Below, piece by piece: positions 52,703-62,840 of a stretch of 64,000 bases of DNA. The notes beneath the pieces were generated by a model. The model saw only the letters and a list, made by a program, of their open reading frames with translations. It was not told where the DNA came from and did no database searches. The position numbers were made by a program, and so were the translations under genes. This DNA comes from Microbacterium aurugineum (lineage in GTDB: Bacteria > Actinomycetota > Actinomycetes > Actinomycetales > Microbacteriaceae): contig NZ_CP078078.1 in the NCBI RefSeq assembly GCF_023101205.1, positions 1,550,001 through 1,614,000 of the forward strand, read 5' to 3'. The first letter of the stretch is position 1. The number at the start of each line of letters is the position of its first letter.

Positions 52703-54691
52703 GTGCCTGAAAACGCCCGGCCGAATGACGGCTTCGCCCTGTTCACTGACCGAAACGTCGTCGCGATGCGCGTCAACGGCGAACTCAAGGATCTCGCCAC
52801 GACCCTGACCGACACCGACGAGGTCGAGCCGATCACGATCGACAGTCAGGACGGGCTGAACATCCTCCGCCACTCCGCGGCCCATGTGCTGGCACAGGCG
52901 GTGCAGCGCATCAACCCGCAGGCGAACCTCGGCATCGGTCCGCCCATCACCGACGGCTTCTACTACGACTTCGGCGTCGAGACCCCGTTCACGCCCGAAG
53001 ACATCAAGGCCATCACCAAGGAGATGCAGCGAATCGTCCGCGAGGGCCAGCGCTTCGTCCGCCGGGTGGTGACGGACGACGAGGCGCGCGCCGAGCTCGC
53101 CGACGAGCCGTTCAAGCTGGAGCTCATCGGGCTCAAGGGCGGGAAGGAAGCGGCGGAGGGTGCCTCCGTCGAGGTCGGCGAGGGCGAGTTGACGATCTAC
53201 GACAACACCACCCGCGACGGCGAGGTCGTCTGGAAGGACCTCTGCCGCGGCCCTCATCTGCCCAACACGCGCATGATCGGCAACGGCTGGGACCTCACCC
53301 GCATCGCCGCCGCGTATTGGCGGGGCAGTGAGAAGAACCCGCAGCTGCAGCGCATCTACGGCACGGCGTGGCCCACCAAGGACGAGCTGCGCGCGTACCA
53401 GCACCGGCTGGAGGAGGCCGCCAAGCGCGACCACCGTCGCCTCGGCAAGGAGCTCGACCTGTTCTCGTTCCCCGAGGAGATCGGCTCCGGCCTCTCGGTC
53501 TGGCACCCGCGCGGCGGCGTCATCCGTGGCGAGATGGAGCAGCACGCGCGCAAGCGCCACATCGAGGGCGGCTACACCTACGTGTACACGCCGCACATCT
53601 CGAAGGAAGACCTGTTCCTCACGTCGAACCATCTCGTCACGTACAAGGAGGGCATGTTCCCGCCGATCGTGATGGACGAGGAGCGCGACGACGAAGGCAA
53701 CGTCACCAAGCAGGGCCAGGACTACTACCTGAAGCCCATGAACTGTCCGATGCACATCCTCATCTACAAGGAGCGCGCGCGCAGCTACCGTGACCTGCCG
53801 TTGCGGTTCGCCGAGAACGGCACGGTCTACCGCAACGAGCTCTCCGGCGCGCTGCACGGCCTCACCCGCGTGCGGGGCTTCACCCAGGACGATTCGCATC
53901 TGTTCGTGACCCCCGATCAGCTCGAGGCCGAGGTCGCCAAGGTCCTCGAGTTCATCCTCTCGATGCTGCGCGACTTCGGTCTGACCGATTTCGAGCTCGA
54001 GCTCTCGATGAAGGACGACGAGAAGTCGAAGTGGATCGGCACGGACGAGTTCTGGGAGTCGTCCACCGATGCGCTGCGCCGCGTCGCCGTCGCCTCCGGC
54101 CTCAAGCTGACCGAGGTCCCCGGTGAGGCCGCGTTCTACGGTCCGAAGATCGACCTCAAGACGCGCGATGCGATCGGTCGCACCTGGCAGCTCTCCACCG
54201 TGCAGGTCGACCCCAACCTGCCCGAGCGCTTCGACCTCGAGTTCATGGACAAGGACGGGCAGAAGAAGCGCCCGATCATGATCCACCGCGCGCTGTTCGG
54301 CTCGATCGAGCGGTTCTTCGCGATCCTGCTCGAGCACTACGCGGGCGACTTCCCGGTGTGGCTCTCGCCGGTGCAGGTCGTGGGCATCCCGGTCGCCGAA
54401 GACTTCGCCGACTACCTGGGCGAGGTCGTCGACACGCTGCGCGCCGAGGGTGTGCGCGCGGAGCTCGACACTTCGGACGACCGCATGCAGAAGAAGATCC
54501 GCACGCACACGACCGGCAAGGTGCCGCTGCTGCTGATCGCGGGGGAGAAGGACCGTGACGCCGGCACCGTCTCGTTCCGCTACCGCGACGGCGCCCAGGA
54601 GAACGGGGTTCCGATCGCGGACGCCGTGGCTCGGATCCGCGCAGCCATCGACAGCCACGCCCTGGTGCAGACAGCAGGGGACCTGGCGTGA
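52703..54691 (+). CDS. thrS: threonine--tRNA ligase
   Basis: A 662-residue class II synthetase. An N-terminal TGS-like domain precedes the editing region [14 protein letters not shown] (HxxxH near residue 58), with the cysteine and histidine motif LCRGPHLP (~180). The catalytic core has motif 2 [44 protein letters not shown], and motif 3 [19 protein letters not shown]; the anticodon-binding domain follows ([16 protein letters not shown]). GTG 52703 has GGAGAG 6 nt upstream. The stop overlaps the HIT gene start. Confidence 0.96.
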   Translation: MPENARPNDGFALFTDRNVVAMRVNGELKDLATTLTDTDEVEPITIDSQDGLNILRHSAAHVLAQAVQRINPQANLGIGPPITDGFYYDFGVETPFTPEDIKAITKEMQRIVREGQRFVRRVVTDDEARAELADEPFKLELIGLKGGKEAAEGASVEVGEGELTIYDNTTRDGEVVWKDLCRGPHLPNTRMIGNGWDLTRIAAAYWRGSEKNPQLQRIYGTAWPTKDELRAYQHRLEEAAKRDHRRLGKELDLFSFPEEIGSGLSVWHPRGGVIRGEMEQHARKRHIEGGYTYVYTPHISKEDLFLTSNHLVTYKEGMFPPIVMDEERDDEGNVTKQGQDYYLKPMNCPMHILIYKERARSYRDLPLRFAENGTVYRNELSGALHGLTRVRGFTQDDSHLFVTPDQLEAEVAKVLEFILSMLRDFGLTDFELELSMKDDEKSKWIGTDEFWESSTDALRRVAVASGLKLTEVPGEAAFYGPKIDLKTRDAIGRTWQLSTVQVDPNLPERFDLEFMDKDGQKKRPIMIHRALFGSIERFFAILLEHYAGDFPVWLSPVQVVGIPVAEDFADYLGEVVDTLRAEGVRAELDTSDDRMQKKIRTHTTGKVPLLLIAGEKDRDAGTVSFRYRDGAQENGVPIADAVARIRAAIDSHALVQTAGDLA

Positions 54692-55275
54692 CCGAGGGGG
54701 AGCAGCCGCTGGAGGACGCCGGACATCTGGCCGGTGTGCCCGACGAGTTCCAGCGGCTGTGGACCCCGCATCGGATGGCGTACATCCAGGCCGGGCCTGA
54801 ACCCCTCCGTGAGGAATGTCCGTTCTGCGAGGCGCCGAAGTTCCCGGACACCGAGCGCCTCGTGGTCGCTCGCGGCGAGACCGCCTACGTGCTGTTGAAC
54901 CTGTTCCCGTACAACTCGGGCCATCTGCTCGTCTGCCCGTACCGTCACATCGCCACCTACGACCAGGCGACGCCGGAGGAGGTCGCCGAGATCGGTGCTC
55001 TCACGCAGACCGCGATGCGCGTGCTGCGGGAGGTCTCCCGGTGCGACGGCTTCAACCTCGGCATGAATCAAGGTGCGGTGGCAGGAGCCGGTGTCGATGC
55101 CCATCTGCACCAGCACGTGGTGCCGCGGTGGACGTCGGACGCCAACTTCTTCCCGATCATCGCGAAGACCAAGGCGCTGCCGCAGCTCCTCGGCGAGGTG
55201 CGTCACGCCGTGGCTGCCGCGTGGCCGCAGCCGGAAGGGCCTACCGAGAAGGTCAGCGCACCTGACGCGCCGTGA
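54688..55275 (+). CDS. HIT-domain nucleotide hydrolase/phosphorylase
   Basis: A 195-residue HIT protein: a CPFCEAP zinc-type pair near residue 47, [17 protein letters not shown], and the histidine triad [14 protein letters not shown] near residue 131. It is coupled to thrS (GTGA). The M. tuberculosis neighbour of thrS, Rv2613c, is a diadenosine tetraphosphate phosphorylase, so cleavage of Ap4A, a ThrRS by-product, is a reasonable inference. The 3' end overlaps the convergent pdxY by 23 bp. Confidence 0.9.
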   Translation: MTEGEQPLEDAGHLAGVPDEFQRLWTPHRMAYIQAGPEPLREECPFCEAPKFPDTERLVVARGETAYVLLNLFPYNSGHLLVCPYRHIATYDQATPEEVAEIGALTQTAMRVLREVSRCDGFNLGMNQGAVAGAGVDAHLHQHVVPRWTSDANFFPIIAKTKALPQLLGEVRHAVAAAWPQPEGPTEKVSAPDAP

Positions 55276-56104
55276 ACTGCATCTGCGGGTTCGCGTAGAA
55301 CTCCTGCGCCTCGACCAACTGGAGCTCACGCTCGCCGGACTCCAGCGTCGCCTTCAGCAGGTCGTACACGCTGGACGCCGTGCGTTCGAGCGCGACCTTC
55401 GCGCTCCCGGTCTCGACGTAATGCGCGGTGAACAGTGCTGCCGTCACGTCACCGGAGCCGTTCGCCTTCATCGGAAGGTGCGGGGTCTGCACGACCCAGG
55501 CACCCTTCTCGTCGGCGGCGAGCATCTCGATCGTGCCCTCTTCGCGGTCGGGTCGTTCGACGCTCGTCACGAGGACGGTCCGCGGACCCATCGCGTGGGC
55601 GAGGTCGACCGAAGCGAGCGTGGACTCCAGCGTGTCCGGCTCGGTGTCGGTGAGGAAACCCAGTTCGAACTGGTTCGGCGTGATGATGTCCGCGACCGGC
55701 ACCACGCGCTCGCGCAGGAGTACGGGGATGGCCGGGGCCACGAAGCACCCCGACTTGGCGTTGCCCATGACCGGATCGCACGCGTAGACGGCGTTCGGGT
55801 TCGCCGACTTCACCCGCGCGACGGCGTCGATGATCACGTCGCCGATGCCCTCTCCGCCCTGGTAGCCGCTGAGGATCGCGTCGATGCCCCCGAAGACGCC
55901 ACGCTCTTCGATCCCGGTGATGACCTCACGCACGTCATCGGGGGCGATCAGCGGTCCGCGCCACGCGCCGTAGCCGGTGTGGTTGGAGAAGTTCACCGTG
56001 TAGACCGGCAGCACTTCGACGCCGATGCGCTGCAGCGGGAACACGGCCGCCGAGTTGCCGACGTGTCCGTAGGCGACGGCGGACTGGATGGAGAGGATCT
56101 TCAT
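55253..56104 (-). CDS. pdxY: pyridoxal kinase
   Basis: A 283-residue ribokinase-fold enzyme phosphorylating pyridoxal to PLP. Motifs: IQSAVAYGHVGNSAAVFPLQ at the N terminus, HTGYGAWRG, SGYQGGEGIGDVI, CDPVMGNAKSGCFV (~115), DIITPNQFELGFLTDTEPDT, and the anion-hole/catalytic MKANGSGDVTAALF with its aspartate. ATG 56104 (MKILSIQS) was chosen. It lies 50 bp after the MocR-type gene on the same strand, so salvage and de novo B6 synthesis are encoded side by side. Confidence 0.92.
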   Translation of the reverse strand: MKILSIQSAVAYGHVGNSAAVFPLQRIGVEVLPVYTVNFSNHTGYGAWRGPLIAPDDVREVITGIEERGVFGGIDAILSGYQGGEGIGDVIIDAVARVKSANPNAVYACDPVMGNAKSGCFVAPAIPVLLRERVVPVADIITPNQFELGFLTDTEPDTLESTLASVDLAHAMGPRTVLVTSVERPDREEGTIEMLAADEKGAWVVQTPHLPMKANGSGDVTAALFTAHYVETGSAKVALERTASSVYDLLKATLESGERELQLVEAQEFYANPQMQFTARQVR

Positions 56105-56153
56105 TCTCCGACCCTTTCGTTCAGGGCGGGGCGTTGCCCGCGACAGGTGGTGG

Positions 56154-57461
56154 TCATCTTCCGGCGGCGACGAGGTCAGCGACGAGCGTCTCCGCGTCGG
56201 CATCGGACAGGTCGTGAACGGTCAGACGCAGGTGGTGGGAGGGCTCCGCGCGTTCGTCGAGCGCGAAGTCGTCTCCGGTGCGGGCGAGCCACCCGCGTCG
56301 CATGAGTCGATCGGCAACCGTCCGTGCGGGTTGCGACAGCTCGACCCACAGGCTGAGACCGTCGGACTCGGTCGCGTCGATCCCGTGCGCGCGCAGTCTC
56401 TCGACGAACGACGCGTTCCGCTCGGCATAGTGCGCAGCCGCCGCGGCGACCTCGGTCCTGACCGTCTCGTCGGTCAGTTGCGTCAGCGCGAGGCGTTGCA
56501 AGAGGTGACTGACCCACGTGGTTCCCGGGCTCAGGCGCATCGCAAGCCGTTCCGCGGTCTCGGCATCCGTCGCCGCGATCGCGAGGCACATGTCGGGTCC
56601 GAGGAACTTCGACACCGACCGCACGAGGGCGAACCGTCTGTGCTCGGCGCCGATGAGGGACTCGTAGGGCCGCTGCGACAGCATCGAGAAGTGGTCGTCC
56701 TCGATGATCAGCACGTACGGATGGTCGGCGAGGATCGCGCGGAGCTCGGCCGCCCGCGTCGCCGTGAGGCTCGCCCCGGTCGGGTTCTGTGCGCGCGGGG
56801 TGCAGATGATGGCACGGACGCCCGCGTCCAGCGCCGCTCGCAGTCCGTCGACGGTCATGCCTTCGCCGTCGACGGGCACGGGGACCGCCCGGTAGCCGCC
56901 CAGACGCACCGTGTGGATACTCGCGAGGAAGCAGGGGTCTTCGAGCGCCACGGCGTCGTCGCGCATGAGTGCCTGCGCGAGCAGACGCTCGACCGCGTCG
57001 ACGGCACCGCTCGTCACCGTGATCCGGAAGTCGTCGGCGCGGAGATCGGACGAGATCCACTGCCGGGACCATTCTTCGAGGCCACGATCGATCACGGGCT
57101 CGCCGTAGAGCACGGGACGGGAGGCGATCGTCATCAGCGCGGGTGCCGGGTCGGGGATGAGCCGGGGATCGGGGTTACCCGTGCCGATGTCGCGAAGGAC
57201 CGTGTCGGGCGCGTATCCCTCCTGGGCCACCGATTCGAGACCCGCCACGACGGTGCCCGCACGCCCGCGCGAGACGACGAGGCCGGCCTGGGCGAGCTGC
57301 CGGTACGCGGCCACAGCCGTGTTGCGGTTGACGCCGAGCGTGGCAGCGAGCTCGCGCACCGGGGGGAGGACAGCACCGACCCGGAGGATTCCGCGGTCGC
57401 GCAAGGAACGCACGCTGTCGGCGATGTCCGCTGCGGTCGTCCCGGTGATCTGGTCGCTCAT
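56154..57461 (-). CDS. pdxR: MocR/GntR-family PLP-dependent regulator (PdxR-like)
   Basis: A 435-residue fusion of an N-terminal GntR winged helix (VLPPVRELAATLGVNRNTAV, then AAYRQLAQAGLVVSRGRAGT, residues ~31-70) and a class I aminotransferase fold. The aminotransferase part has NPTGASLT, EDDHFSML and the PLP lysine in RSVSKFLGPDMCL (near residue 282). Such proteins sense PLP and activate pdxST transcription. It is divergent from pdxS over a 90-bp region containing an 8-bp inverted repeat. Confidence 0.92.
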   Translation of the reverse strand: MSDQITGTTAADIADSVRSLRDRGILRVGAVLPPVRELAATLGVNRNTAVAAYRQLAQAGLVVSRGRAGTVVAGLESVAQEGYAPDTVLRDIGTGNPDPRLIPDPAPALMTIASRPVLYGEPVIDRGLEEWSRQWISSDLRADDFRITVTSGAVDAVERLLAQALMRDDAVALEDPCFLASIHTVRLGGYRAVPVPVDGEGMTVDGLRAALDAGVRAIICTPRAQNPTGASLTATRAAELRAILADHPYVLIIEDDHFSMLSQRPYESLIGAEHRRFALVRSVSKFLGPDMCLAIAATDAETAERLAMRLSPGTTWVSHLLQRLALTQLTDETVRTEVAAAAAHYAERNASFVERLRAHGIDATESDGLSLWVELSQPARTVADRLMRRGWLARTGDDFALDERAEPSHHLRLTVHDLSDADAETLVADLVAAGR

Positions 57462-57477
57462 GGTCCTCCTTTGTGAT

Positions 57478-57514
57478 TCTAGGTCGAATCGGACAGTGCT
57501 ATGTTTGACCTAGA
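57478..57514. promoter_or_regulatory. inverted repeat, candidate PdxR operator
   Basis: TCTAGGTC (57478-57485) and GACCTAGA (57507-57514) are perfect inverted repeats with a 21-bp centre, in the pdxR/pdxS divergent region. Both arms extend loosely to AT(T)CTAGGTCnAA. Confidence 0.6.
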
Positions 57515-57551
57515 TCAAACCCGACTTCGGTGCATCCGACAGGAGTTCCCC

Positions 57552-58445
57552 ATGGCAGAGCAGACAACCACCGGATCCGCGCGCGTCAAGCGCGGTCTCG
57601 CCGAGATGCTCAAGGGCGGCGTCATCATGGACGTCGTCACGGCAGAGCAGGCGAAGATCGCCGAAGACGCGGGCGCCGTCGCCGTGATGGCTCTCGAGCG
57701 TGTGCCGGCGGACATCCGTGCGCAGGGCGGTGTCTCCCGCATGAGCGACCCCGACATGATCGACAGCATCATCGACGCCGTCTCCATCCCCGTGATGGCC
57801 AAGGCCCGCATCGGGCACTTCGTCGAGGCGCAGGTGCTGCAGGAGCTCGGCGTGGATTACATCGACGAGTCCGAGGTGCTCTCACCGGCCGACTACGTCA
57901 ACCACATCGACAAGTACGGCTTCACCGTCCCGTTCGTGTGCGGTGCGACGAACCTCGGCGAGGCGCTCCGCCGCATCAATGAGGGAGCGGCGATGATCCG
58001 TTCCAAGGGAGAGGCCGGGACCGGCGACGTCTCCGAGGCGATGAAGCACATCCGCAAGATCCGCGGAGAGATCGCCGCGCTCACCGCGCTTCCCAAGGAC
58101 GAGCTCTTCGTCGCGGCGAAGGAGCTGCAGGCGCCGTACGAACTCGTCGCCGAGATCGCTGAGACCGGCACGCTCCCGGTCGTGCTGTTCGTGGCCGGAG
58201 GGGTCGCGACCCCCGCCGATGCCGCCATGATGATGCAGCTCGGTGCGGACGGCGTCTTCGTCGGCTCCGGCATCTTCAAGTCGGGCAACCCGGCAGAGCG
58301 GGCCAAGGCCATCGTCAAGGCGACGACCTTCTATGACGACGCCAAGGTCATCGCCGAGGTTTCGCGTGGGCTGGGCGAGGCGATGGTCGGCATCAACGTG
58401 AGCGACCTCCCGGCACCTCACCGACTCGCCGAGCGTGGCTGGTAG
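57552..58445 (+). CDS. pdxS: pyridoxal 5'-phosphate synthase, synthase subunit
   Basis: A 297-residue TIM-barrel (Pdx1) that builds PLP from ribose 5-phosphate, glyceraldehyde 3-phosphate and ammonia. Motifs: [48 protein letters not shown] (active lysine), [47 protein letters not shown], and [19 protein letters not shown] lies 5 nt before the ATG. The pdxT start is inside the end of this gene (11-nt overlap). Confidence 0.96.
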   Translation: MAEQTTTGSARVKRGLAEMLKGGVIMDVVTAEQAKIAEDAGAVAVMALERVPADIRAQGGVSRMSDPDMIDSIIDAVSIPVMAKARIGHFVEAQVLQELGVDYIDESEVLSPADYVNHIDKYGFTVPFVCGATNLGEALRRINEGAAMIRSKGEAGTGDVSEAMKHIRKIRGEIAALTALPKDELFVAAKELQAPYELVAEIAETGTLPVVLFVAGGVATPADAAMMMQLGADGVFVGSGIFKSGNPAERAKAIVKATTFYDDAKVIAEVSRGLGEAMVGINVSDLPAPHRLAERGW

Positions 58446-59055
58446 AGGCAAGGTCGGCGTCCTCGCATTGCAGGGCGACGTGCGCGAGCATGTCGCCCTG
58501 CTGACGGAACTCGGCGCCGATGCCACTCCGGTGCGTCGCCCCGACGAGCTCGCCGCGGTCGACGGACTCGTGATCCCGGGGGGCGAGTCGAGCGTGATCG
58601 ACAAGCTCTCCCGGATCTTCGGCATGCAGGAGCCGATCCGCGACGCGATCGCCTCGGGCATGCCGGTGCTCGGCACCTGCGCGGGCTTGATCATGCTCGC
58701 GGATGACATCGTCGACGCGATCGACGGGCAGGAGTCGTTCGGAGGGCTCGACGTCGTCGTGCGCCGGAACGCCTTCGGTCGCCAGGTCGAGTCGTTCGAG
58801 GCGGAACTCGAGGTCCCTGCGTTCGGCGGGGGCCCGGTGTCGGCGGCCTTCATCCGTGGGCCCGTGGTCGAGTCGGTCGGTCCGCGCGCGACCGTGCTCG
58901 CGGCGCTGCCCGACGGGCGTGTGGTCGCGGTGGAGCAGGGGAATCTGCTCGGACTGAGCTTCCACCCCGAGATCACGGGGGAGCGCCGTTTTCACGAACG
59001 CTTCCTCGCACGGGTGGAGTCGCGGCACCGCACGAGGGCGCCGCAGAGCGCCTAG
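58435..59055 (+). CDS. pdxT: pyridoxal 5'-phosphate synthase, glutaminase subunit
   Basis: A 206-residue class I glutaminase giving ammonia to PdxS. It has [31 protein letters not shown], the nucleophile in [13 protein letters not shown] (Cys near residue 82), and the His-Glu pair in [15 protein letters not shown] 58435 overlaps pdxS, giving translational coupling of the 12+12 complex. Confidence 0.94.
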   Translation: MAGRGKVGVLALQGDVREHVALLTELGADATPVRRPDELAAVDGLVIPGGESSVIDKLSRIFGMQEPIRDAIASGMPVLGTCAGLIMLADDIVDAIDGQESFGGLDVVVRRNAFGRQVESFEAELEVPAFGGGPVSAAFIRGPVVESVGPRATVLAALPDGRVVAVEQGNLLGLSFHPEITGERRFHERFLARVESRHRTRAPQSA

Positions 59056-59074
59056 GTCCGTCCGAGCGTCGCGG

Positions 59075-59761
59075 TCAGACGTGGCGCCGGTGGGAGAGGA
59101 GCCAGTCGTACAGCTCGGGGTTCTCATAGGTCTCGGTCCAGGAATCGTGACCGACGCCTGCGTATCGAGTGAACCGGGCGTCGGCACCGAGGCCTCGGAG
59201 TTCGCTGATGATCTGTTCCGTGGCGGAGATCGGCACGACATCGTCGGCATCACCGTGGAAAGCCCAGACGGGGACGTCACGGAGCGGCGCAGCGCTCTGC
59301 ATCCAGAGTCCTCCGCAGATCGGCGCGATCGACGCGAACCGTTCGGAATAGCGCACCGCCAGGCTCCAGGCCCCGAATCCGCCCATGCTGAGTCCTGTCA
59401 CCGATATGCGGGACGCATCGATGCGGTGCGCCGCGACGACCTCGTCCAGCAGGACGGACAACGTCGAGAGCTCGGCGACCCACTGACTCGATTCGCCGCA
59501 CTGAGGCGTGACGAGGACGAAGGGGAACTCCTGCCCGGCATCCGCCAGACTCGGCGGACCGTGCACGGCGGCGAGCTCGACGTCGGTACCGCGCTCACCC
59601 GAACCATGCAGGAACAGGACGAGTGGCCACCGTCGGTCGGGGTCGGCGTCGTAGTCGTCCGGGAGATGGAGCAGGTACCGCAGGGAGTCGGCCGGCGTCG
59701 GCTCGCCGTCCCGCACGTCCGAAGAGCGGGAGGCAGGAGTGATGTGTCGCGATCTGCGCAT
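59075..59761 (-). CDS. alpha/beta hydrolase (esterase / prolyl oligopeptidase-like)
   Basis: A 228-residue soluble hydrolase. The oxyanion strand is WPLVLFLHGSGERGTD, the nucleophile in ISVTGLSMGGFGAWSLAV (Ser near residue 125), the acid in VWAFHGDADDVVPIS, and the histidine in AGVGHDSWTETY. It resembles the phospholipase/carboxylesterase and feruloyl esterase-like group; substrate unknown. It lies 84 bp after the decarboxylase gene, same strand, convergent with pdxT. Confidence 0.88.
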   Translation of the reverse strand: MRRSRHITPASRSSDVRDGEPTPADSLRYLLHLPDDYDADPDRRWPLVLFLHGSGERGTDVELAAVHGPPSLADAGQEFPFVLVTPQCGESSQWVAELSTLSVLLDEVVAAHRIDASRISVTGLSMGGFGAWSLAVRYSERFASIAPICGGLWMQSAAPLRDVPVWAFHGDADDVVPISATEQIISELRGLGADARFTRYAGVGHDSWTETYENPELYDWLLSHRRHV

Positions 59762-59845
59762 GCGTCCATCCTGCGCTATCCGTGGCGGTCGTCCGAGCGA
59801 ACGATGTGCGGAGCGGGCAGCCGGATGTGAAGCCCACGGTCTCGG

Positions 59846-61240
59846 TCAACCGGCGGGTGACCCTGCGGCGACCAGGCCGCGGATGGCTTCGACCGTGCGG
59901 ACGATGTCTTCCGGGGTGGTCGCCCAGGACGACATCGAGCACCGCAGAGCCGCACGACCTTCCCATTCGGCACCCGTCATCGCGGCCGTCCCGTCGACGA
60001 GGATCGCCGCGCCGAGCGCACGCGTCGCTTCGTCGGAGCCGAGGCGGAACATCACCTGTGTGTAGTCGACGTCGTTGATGACTTCCACCGACTCCACGGT
60101 TCGCAGTCCCGCCGCCATCGCGACGGCGTTCGCATGGAGGCGGTCAATGAGTTCCGCGATGCCCGACCGACCGAGACTGCGCAGTGCGGCCCACGCGGGA
60201 ACCCCGCGGGCGCGTCGTGAGAGTTCCGGGGTGACATCCCACGGGTCGAGCCCCGAATAGATCAGATAGTCGCCTCCGGTGCGGAATGCGGCGATCGAGT
60301 CGGCCGGGTCGCGCACAATCGCGATGCCGCAGTCGTACGGCACGTTGAGCGTCTTGTGCGCGTCGGTCGCCCAGGAGTCGGCGTCCGCCATGCCGGCGGT
60401 GAGGTGGCTCAGCCCGGGAGACGCCGCAGCCCACAGTCCGAACGCGCCGTCGACGTGGATCCATGCACCGTGCCGGCGGGCAAGGGGGATCAACGCCGCG
60501 AAGTCGTCGAAGGCACCGGTGTGCACCTCTCCCGCCTGCAGGCACACGATGAGGGGTCCCTCCGCGCCGACGAGTGCCTGATCGAGCGCCTCCGGGCTCA
60601 TGCGCCCTTGGCCGTCGGTCGGGACGATCGTGAGTTCGGCCCGCCCGATCCCGAGGAACCGGGCGGCGCGGTCGATGGAGCCGTGCCGGTGGGTGCCGAC
60701 GACGAAACGCAGCGGCGGAGACCCGTGGAATCCCTGCTCGGCGATGTCCCACCCCGCGCGCGCCAGCACGGAGTGCCGCGCGGCGGCGAGGCACGTGAAG
60801 TTGGCGAGCTGCCCGCCCGTGACGAAGCCGACGCTGGCGGTCGCGGGGAGCCCGAAGGCCTCGAGCATCCATTGCCCGGCGATGCGTTCCATCGCCACAG
60901 TGGCCGGCGTGAGAGTCGACGAGCCCGAGTTCTGATCCCACGTCGAGACGAGCCAGTCCGCGGCCAGGGCTGCCGGATGGGTTCCGCCGATCACGAAACC
61001 GAAGAACCGGCCGCCGGGGATCGCGACGAGTCCGGGGTCGGCGAGCACGGACATCTCCTCCACCACTGCCGCCGCGTCCACGCCATGTTCCGGGAGCGGA
61101 CCCCCGAAGGCGGTGAGCATCTCGTCGAGCGAAGCCCTCGGCCACACCGGCCGCTCGGCCACCGAGTCCAGGAAGCGGAGCGCGGCATCGTGCGCGGTCT
61201 CGAGTGCGCGGGTCCGGTCGTCGGGAGCCGTCTCTTTCAT
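59846..61240 (-). CDS. PLP-dependent amino acid decarboxylase family protein
   Basis: A 464-residue group II decarboxylase-fold enzyme. Features: FFGFVIGGTHPAALAADWLV, NSGSSTLTPATVAMERIAGQ, VGFVTGGQLANFTCLAAARH, HVDGAFGLWAA (Asp), and the PLP lysine in SWATDAHKTLNVPYDCGIAI (near residue 300). Typical substrates are aromatic amino acids, glutamate or diaminobutyrate; nothing decides among them here. It lies next to the PLP synthesis genes, though that may be coincidence. ATG at 61240. Confidence 0.87.
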   Translation of the reverse strand: MKETAPDDRTRALETAHDAALRFLDSVAERPVWPRASLDEMLTAFGGPLPEHGVDAAAVVEEMSVLADPGLVAIPGGRFFGFVIGGTHPAALAADWLVSTWDQNSGSSTLTPATVAMERIAGQWMLEAFGLPATASVGFVTGGQLANFTCLAAARHSVLARAGWDIAEQGFHGSPPLRFVVGTHRHGSIDRAARFLGIGRAELTIVPTDGQGRMSPEALDQALVGAEGPLIVCLQAGEVHTGAFDDFAALIPLARRHGAWIHVDGAFGLWAAASPGLSHLTAGMADADSWATDAHKTLNVPYDCGIAIVRDPADSIAAFRTGGDYLIYSGLDPWDVTPELSRRARGVPAWAALRSLGRSGIAELIDRLHANAVAMAAGLRTVESVEVINDVDYTQVMFRLGSDEATRALGAAILVDGTAAMTGAEWEGRAALRCSMSSWATTPEDIVRTVEAIRGLVAAGSPAG

Positions 61241-61387
61241 GCCTCAGGCCTACACCCGGAGGCCCCATCGCACCAGTGGTCACGCGAGGCTGACACGGTC
61301 GCAGTGGCTGCCCGCGCGAGACCCACGCGAGTGACGGCCGCGCGGTCGGCCGCGGTGGTCGCCACTCGGGCAACCGTGGCTTTTCGA

Positions 61388-61393
61388 TAGAAT
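61388..61393 (+). promoter_or_regulatory. possible -10 box of yebC
   Basis: TAGAAT 50 bp before the yebC start; no good -35 was found. The 202-bp gap before yebC otherwise shows nothing notable. Confidence 0.35.
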
Positions 61394-61442
61394 GGTCGAT
61401 GCCCTGGGCACGCTCCGGGGCGGATACGACGAGCGGAGACTT

Positions 61443-62204
61443 ATGTCCGGGCATTCCAAGTGGGCGACCACGAAGCACAAGAAAGCCATCATCGACTCCA
61501 GGCGCGCGAAGTCCTGGGCCAAGCTCATCAAGAACATCGAGGTCGCGGCGAAGCTCGGCGGACCCGATCTTGCGGGCAACCCGACGCTCTTCGACGCGGT
61601 GCAGAAGGCCAAGAAGACCTCGGTCCCCAAGGACAACATCGACCGTGCGGTGAAGCGCGGTGCGGGCATCGGCGGCGAGGCCGTCGAATACCTCTCGATC
61701 ATGTACGAAGGCTATGGACCCAACGGCGTCGCCCTCATGATCGAGTGTCTGACCGACAACAAGAACCGTGCGGCTGCAGAGGTGCGTACGGCTCTCAGCC
61801 GCAACGGCGGCACGCTTGCCGATCCGGGTAGCGTCGCCTACAACTTCAGCCGTAAGGGCGTCATCGTCGTCGGCTCCGAGGGCACCACCGAGGATGACGT
61901 CATGATGGCCGCGCTCGAGGCGGGCGCCGAGGAGATCGAGCCGCACGCGGAGGGCTTCGAGATCATCACCGAGGCGACCGACCTGGTGGCCGTGCGCACC
62001 GCGCTCCAGGAAGCGGGGATCGACTACGAATCCGCTGACGTCGAGTTCGTTCCGAACCTCAAGGTCGAAATCGACGCCGACACCGCACGCAAGGTCTTCC
62101 GTCTCATCGATGCGCTCGAAGACAGTGAAGACGTGCAGAACGTCTTCACGAACTTCGACCTGAGCCCCGAGGTCCAGGCCGAGCTGGAGAACGACGAGGC
62201 CTAG
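61443..62204 (+). CDS. YebC/PmpR-family DNA-binding or translation regulatory protein
   Basis: A 253-residue YebC-family protein: [20 protein letters not shown] at the start, [58 protein letters not shown], and an acidic C-terminal region. YebC proteins act as transcription regulators and have more recently been linked to translation of difficult sequences. It has GGAGA before the ATG and precedes ruvCAB, its usual place. Confidence 0.94.
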   Translation: MSGHSKWATTKHKKAIIDSRRAKSWAKLIKNIEVAAKLGGPDLAGNPTLFDAVQKAKKTSVPKDNIDRAVKRGAGIGGEAVEYLSIMYEGYGPNGVALMIECLTDNKNRAAAEVRTALSRNGGTLADPGSVAYNFSRKGVIVVGSEGTTEDDVMMAALEAGAEEIEPHAEGFEIITEATDLVAVRTALQEAGIDYESADVEFVPNLKVEIDADTARKVFRLIDALEDSEDVQNVFTNFDLSPEVQAELENDEA

Positions 62205-62237
62205 GCGCGCCGGACCCGCGGTGTCCGCTCCGCCGCC

Positions 62238-62243
62238 TAGCCT
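62238..62243 (+). promoter_or_regulatory. -10 box of a leaderless promoter (ruvC)
   Basis: TAGCCT lies 6 nt before the GTG at 62250. Confidence 0.55.
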
Positions 62244-62249
62244 GGGGGA

Positions 62250-62813
62250 GTGGCTTCCTCTCTGCGCGTGCTCGGCATCGACCCGGGCCTGACCCGGTGC
62301 GGTGTCGGTGTCGTGGACGTCGACCGTTCCCGTCGGGGAACCCTCGTGCACGTGGGGGTCATCCGATCGTCGCCGGAGACGGAGATCGGTGATCGCCTCG
62401 CGATCGTCGCCGCAGGGATCCGCGCCGTGATCGCTGAGCACCGGCCCGATGCCGTCGCCGTCGAGCGGGTGTTCGCTCAGCAGAACACGCACACGGTGAT
62501 GGGCACGGCGCAGGCCAGTGGGGTCGCGCTGCTGATCGCGTCCGAGTCCGGGTTGCCGGCCGCCACGCATACCCCGAGTGAAGTGAAAGCGGCCGTCACC
62601 GGGTACGGTGCCGCCGACAAGCGGCAGGTGCAGACCATGATCGCGCGGATCCTGCGTCTGGATGCGCTGCCCCAGCCCGCCGACGCGGCGGATGCTCTGG
62701 CGATCGCGCTCTGTCATGCCTGGCGTCGCGGAGGACCGACCGCATCCGGTCAGAGCGCGTTGACGCCCGCGCAACGCGCCTGGGCCGCGGCGGAGCGTGT
62801 CGCTCGAACATAG
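62250..62813 (+). CDS. ruvC: Holliday junction resolvase RuvC
   Basis: A 187-residue RNase H-fold endonuclease. Catalytic acids: LGIDPGLTRCGVGVV (Asp near residue 10), DAVAVERVFAQQNTHT (Glu near 71), and the C-terminal PADAADALAIALCHAW pair. It resolves junctions after RuvAB migration. GTG 62250 fits the leaderless TAGCCT box. It is followed 27 bp later by ruvA with its own -10. Confidence 0.95.
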   Translation: MASSLRVLGIDPGLTRCGVGVVDVDRSRRGTLVHVGVIRSSPETEIGDRLAIVAAGIRAVIAEHRPDAVAVERVFAQQNTHTVMGTAQASGVALLIASESGLPAATHTPSEVKAAVTGYGAADKRQVQTMIARILRLDALPQPADAADALAIALCHAWRRGGPTASGQSALTPAQRAWAAAERVART

Positions 62814-62828
62814 CTACGAGCGACACCG

Positions 62829-62834
62829 TAGGCT
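62829..62834 (+). promoter_or_regulatory. -10 box of a leaderless promoter (ruvA)
   Basis: TAGGCT lies 6 nt before the ATG at 62841. Confidence 0.55.
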
Positions 62835-62840
62835 GAGACG

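Noticed and set aside
52571..54658. Long antisense open frame opposite thrS
   Set aside because: Same codon-bias artefact; no family resemblance and a clear synthetase on the other strand.
60144..62774. 876-codon minus-strand frame across the decarboxylase, yebC and ruvC
   Set aside because: It runs antisense over yebC and ruvC and out of frame over the decarboxylase; R/G/D-rich with no domain.
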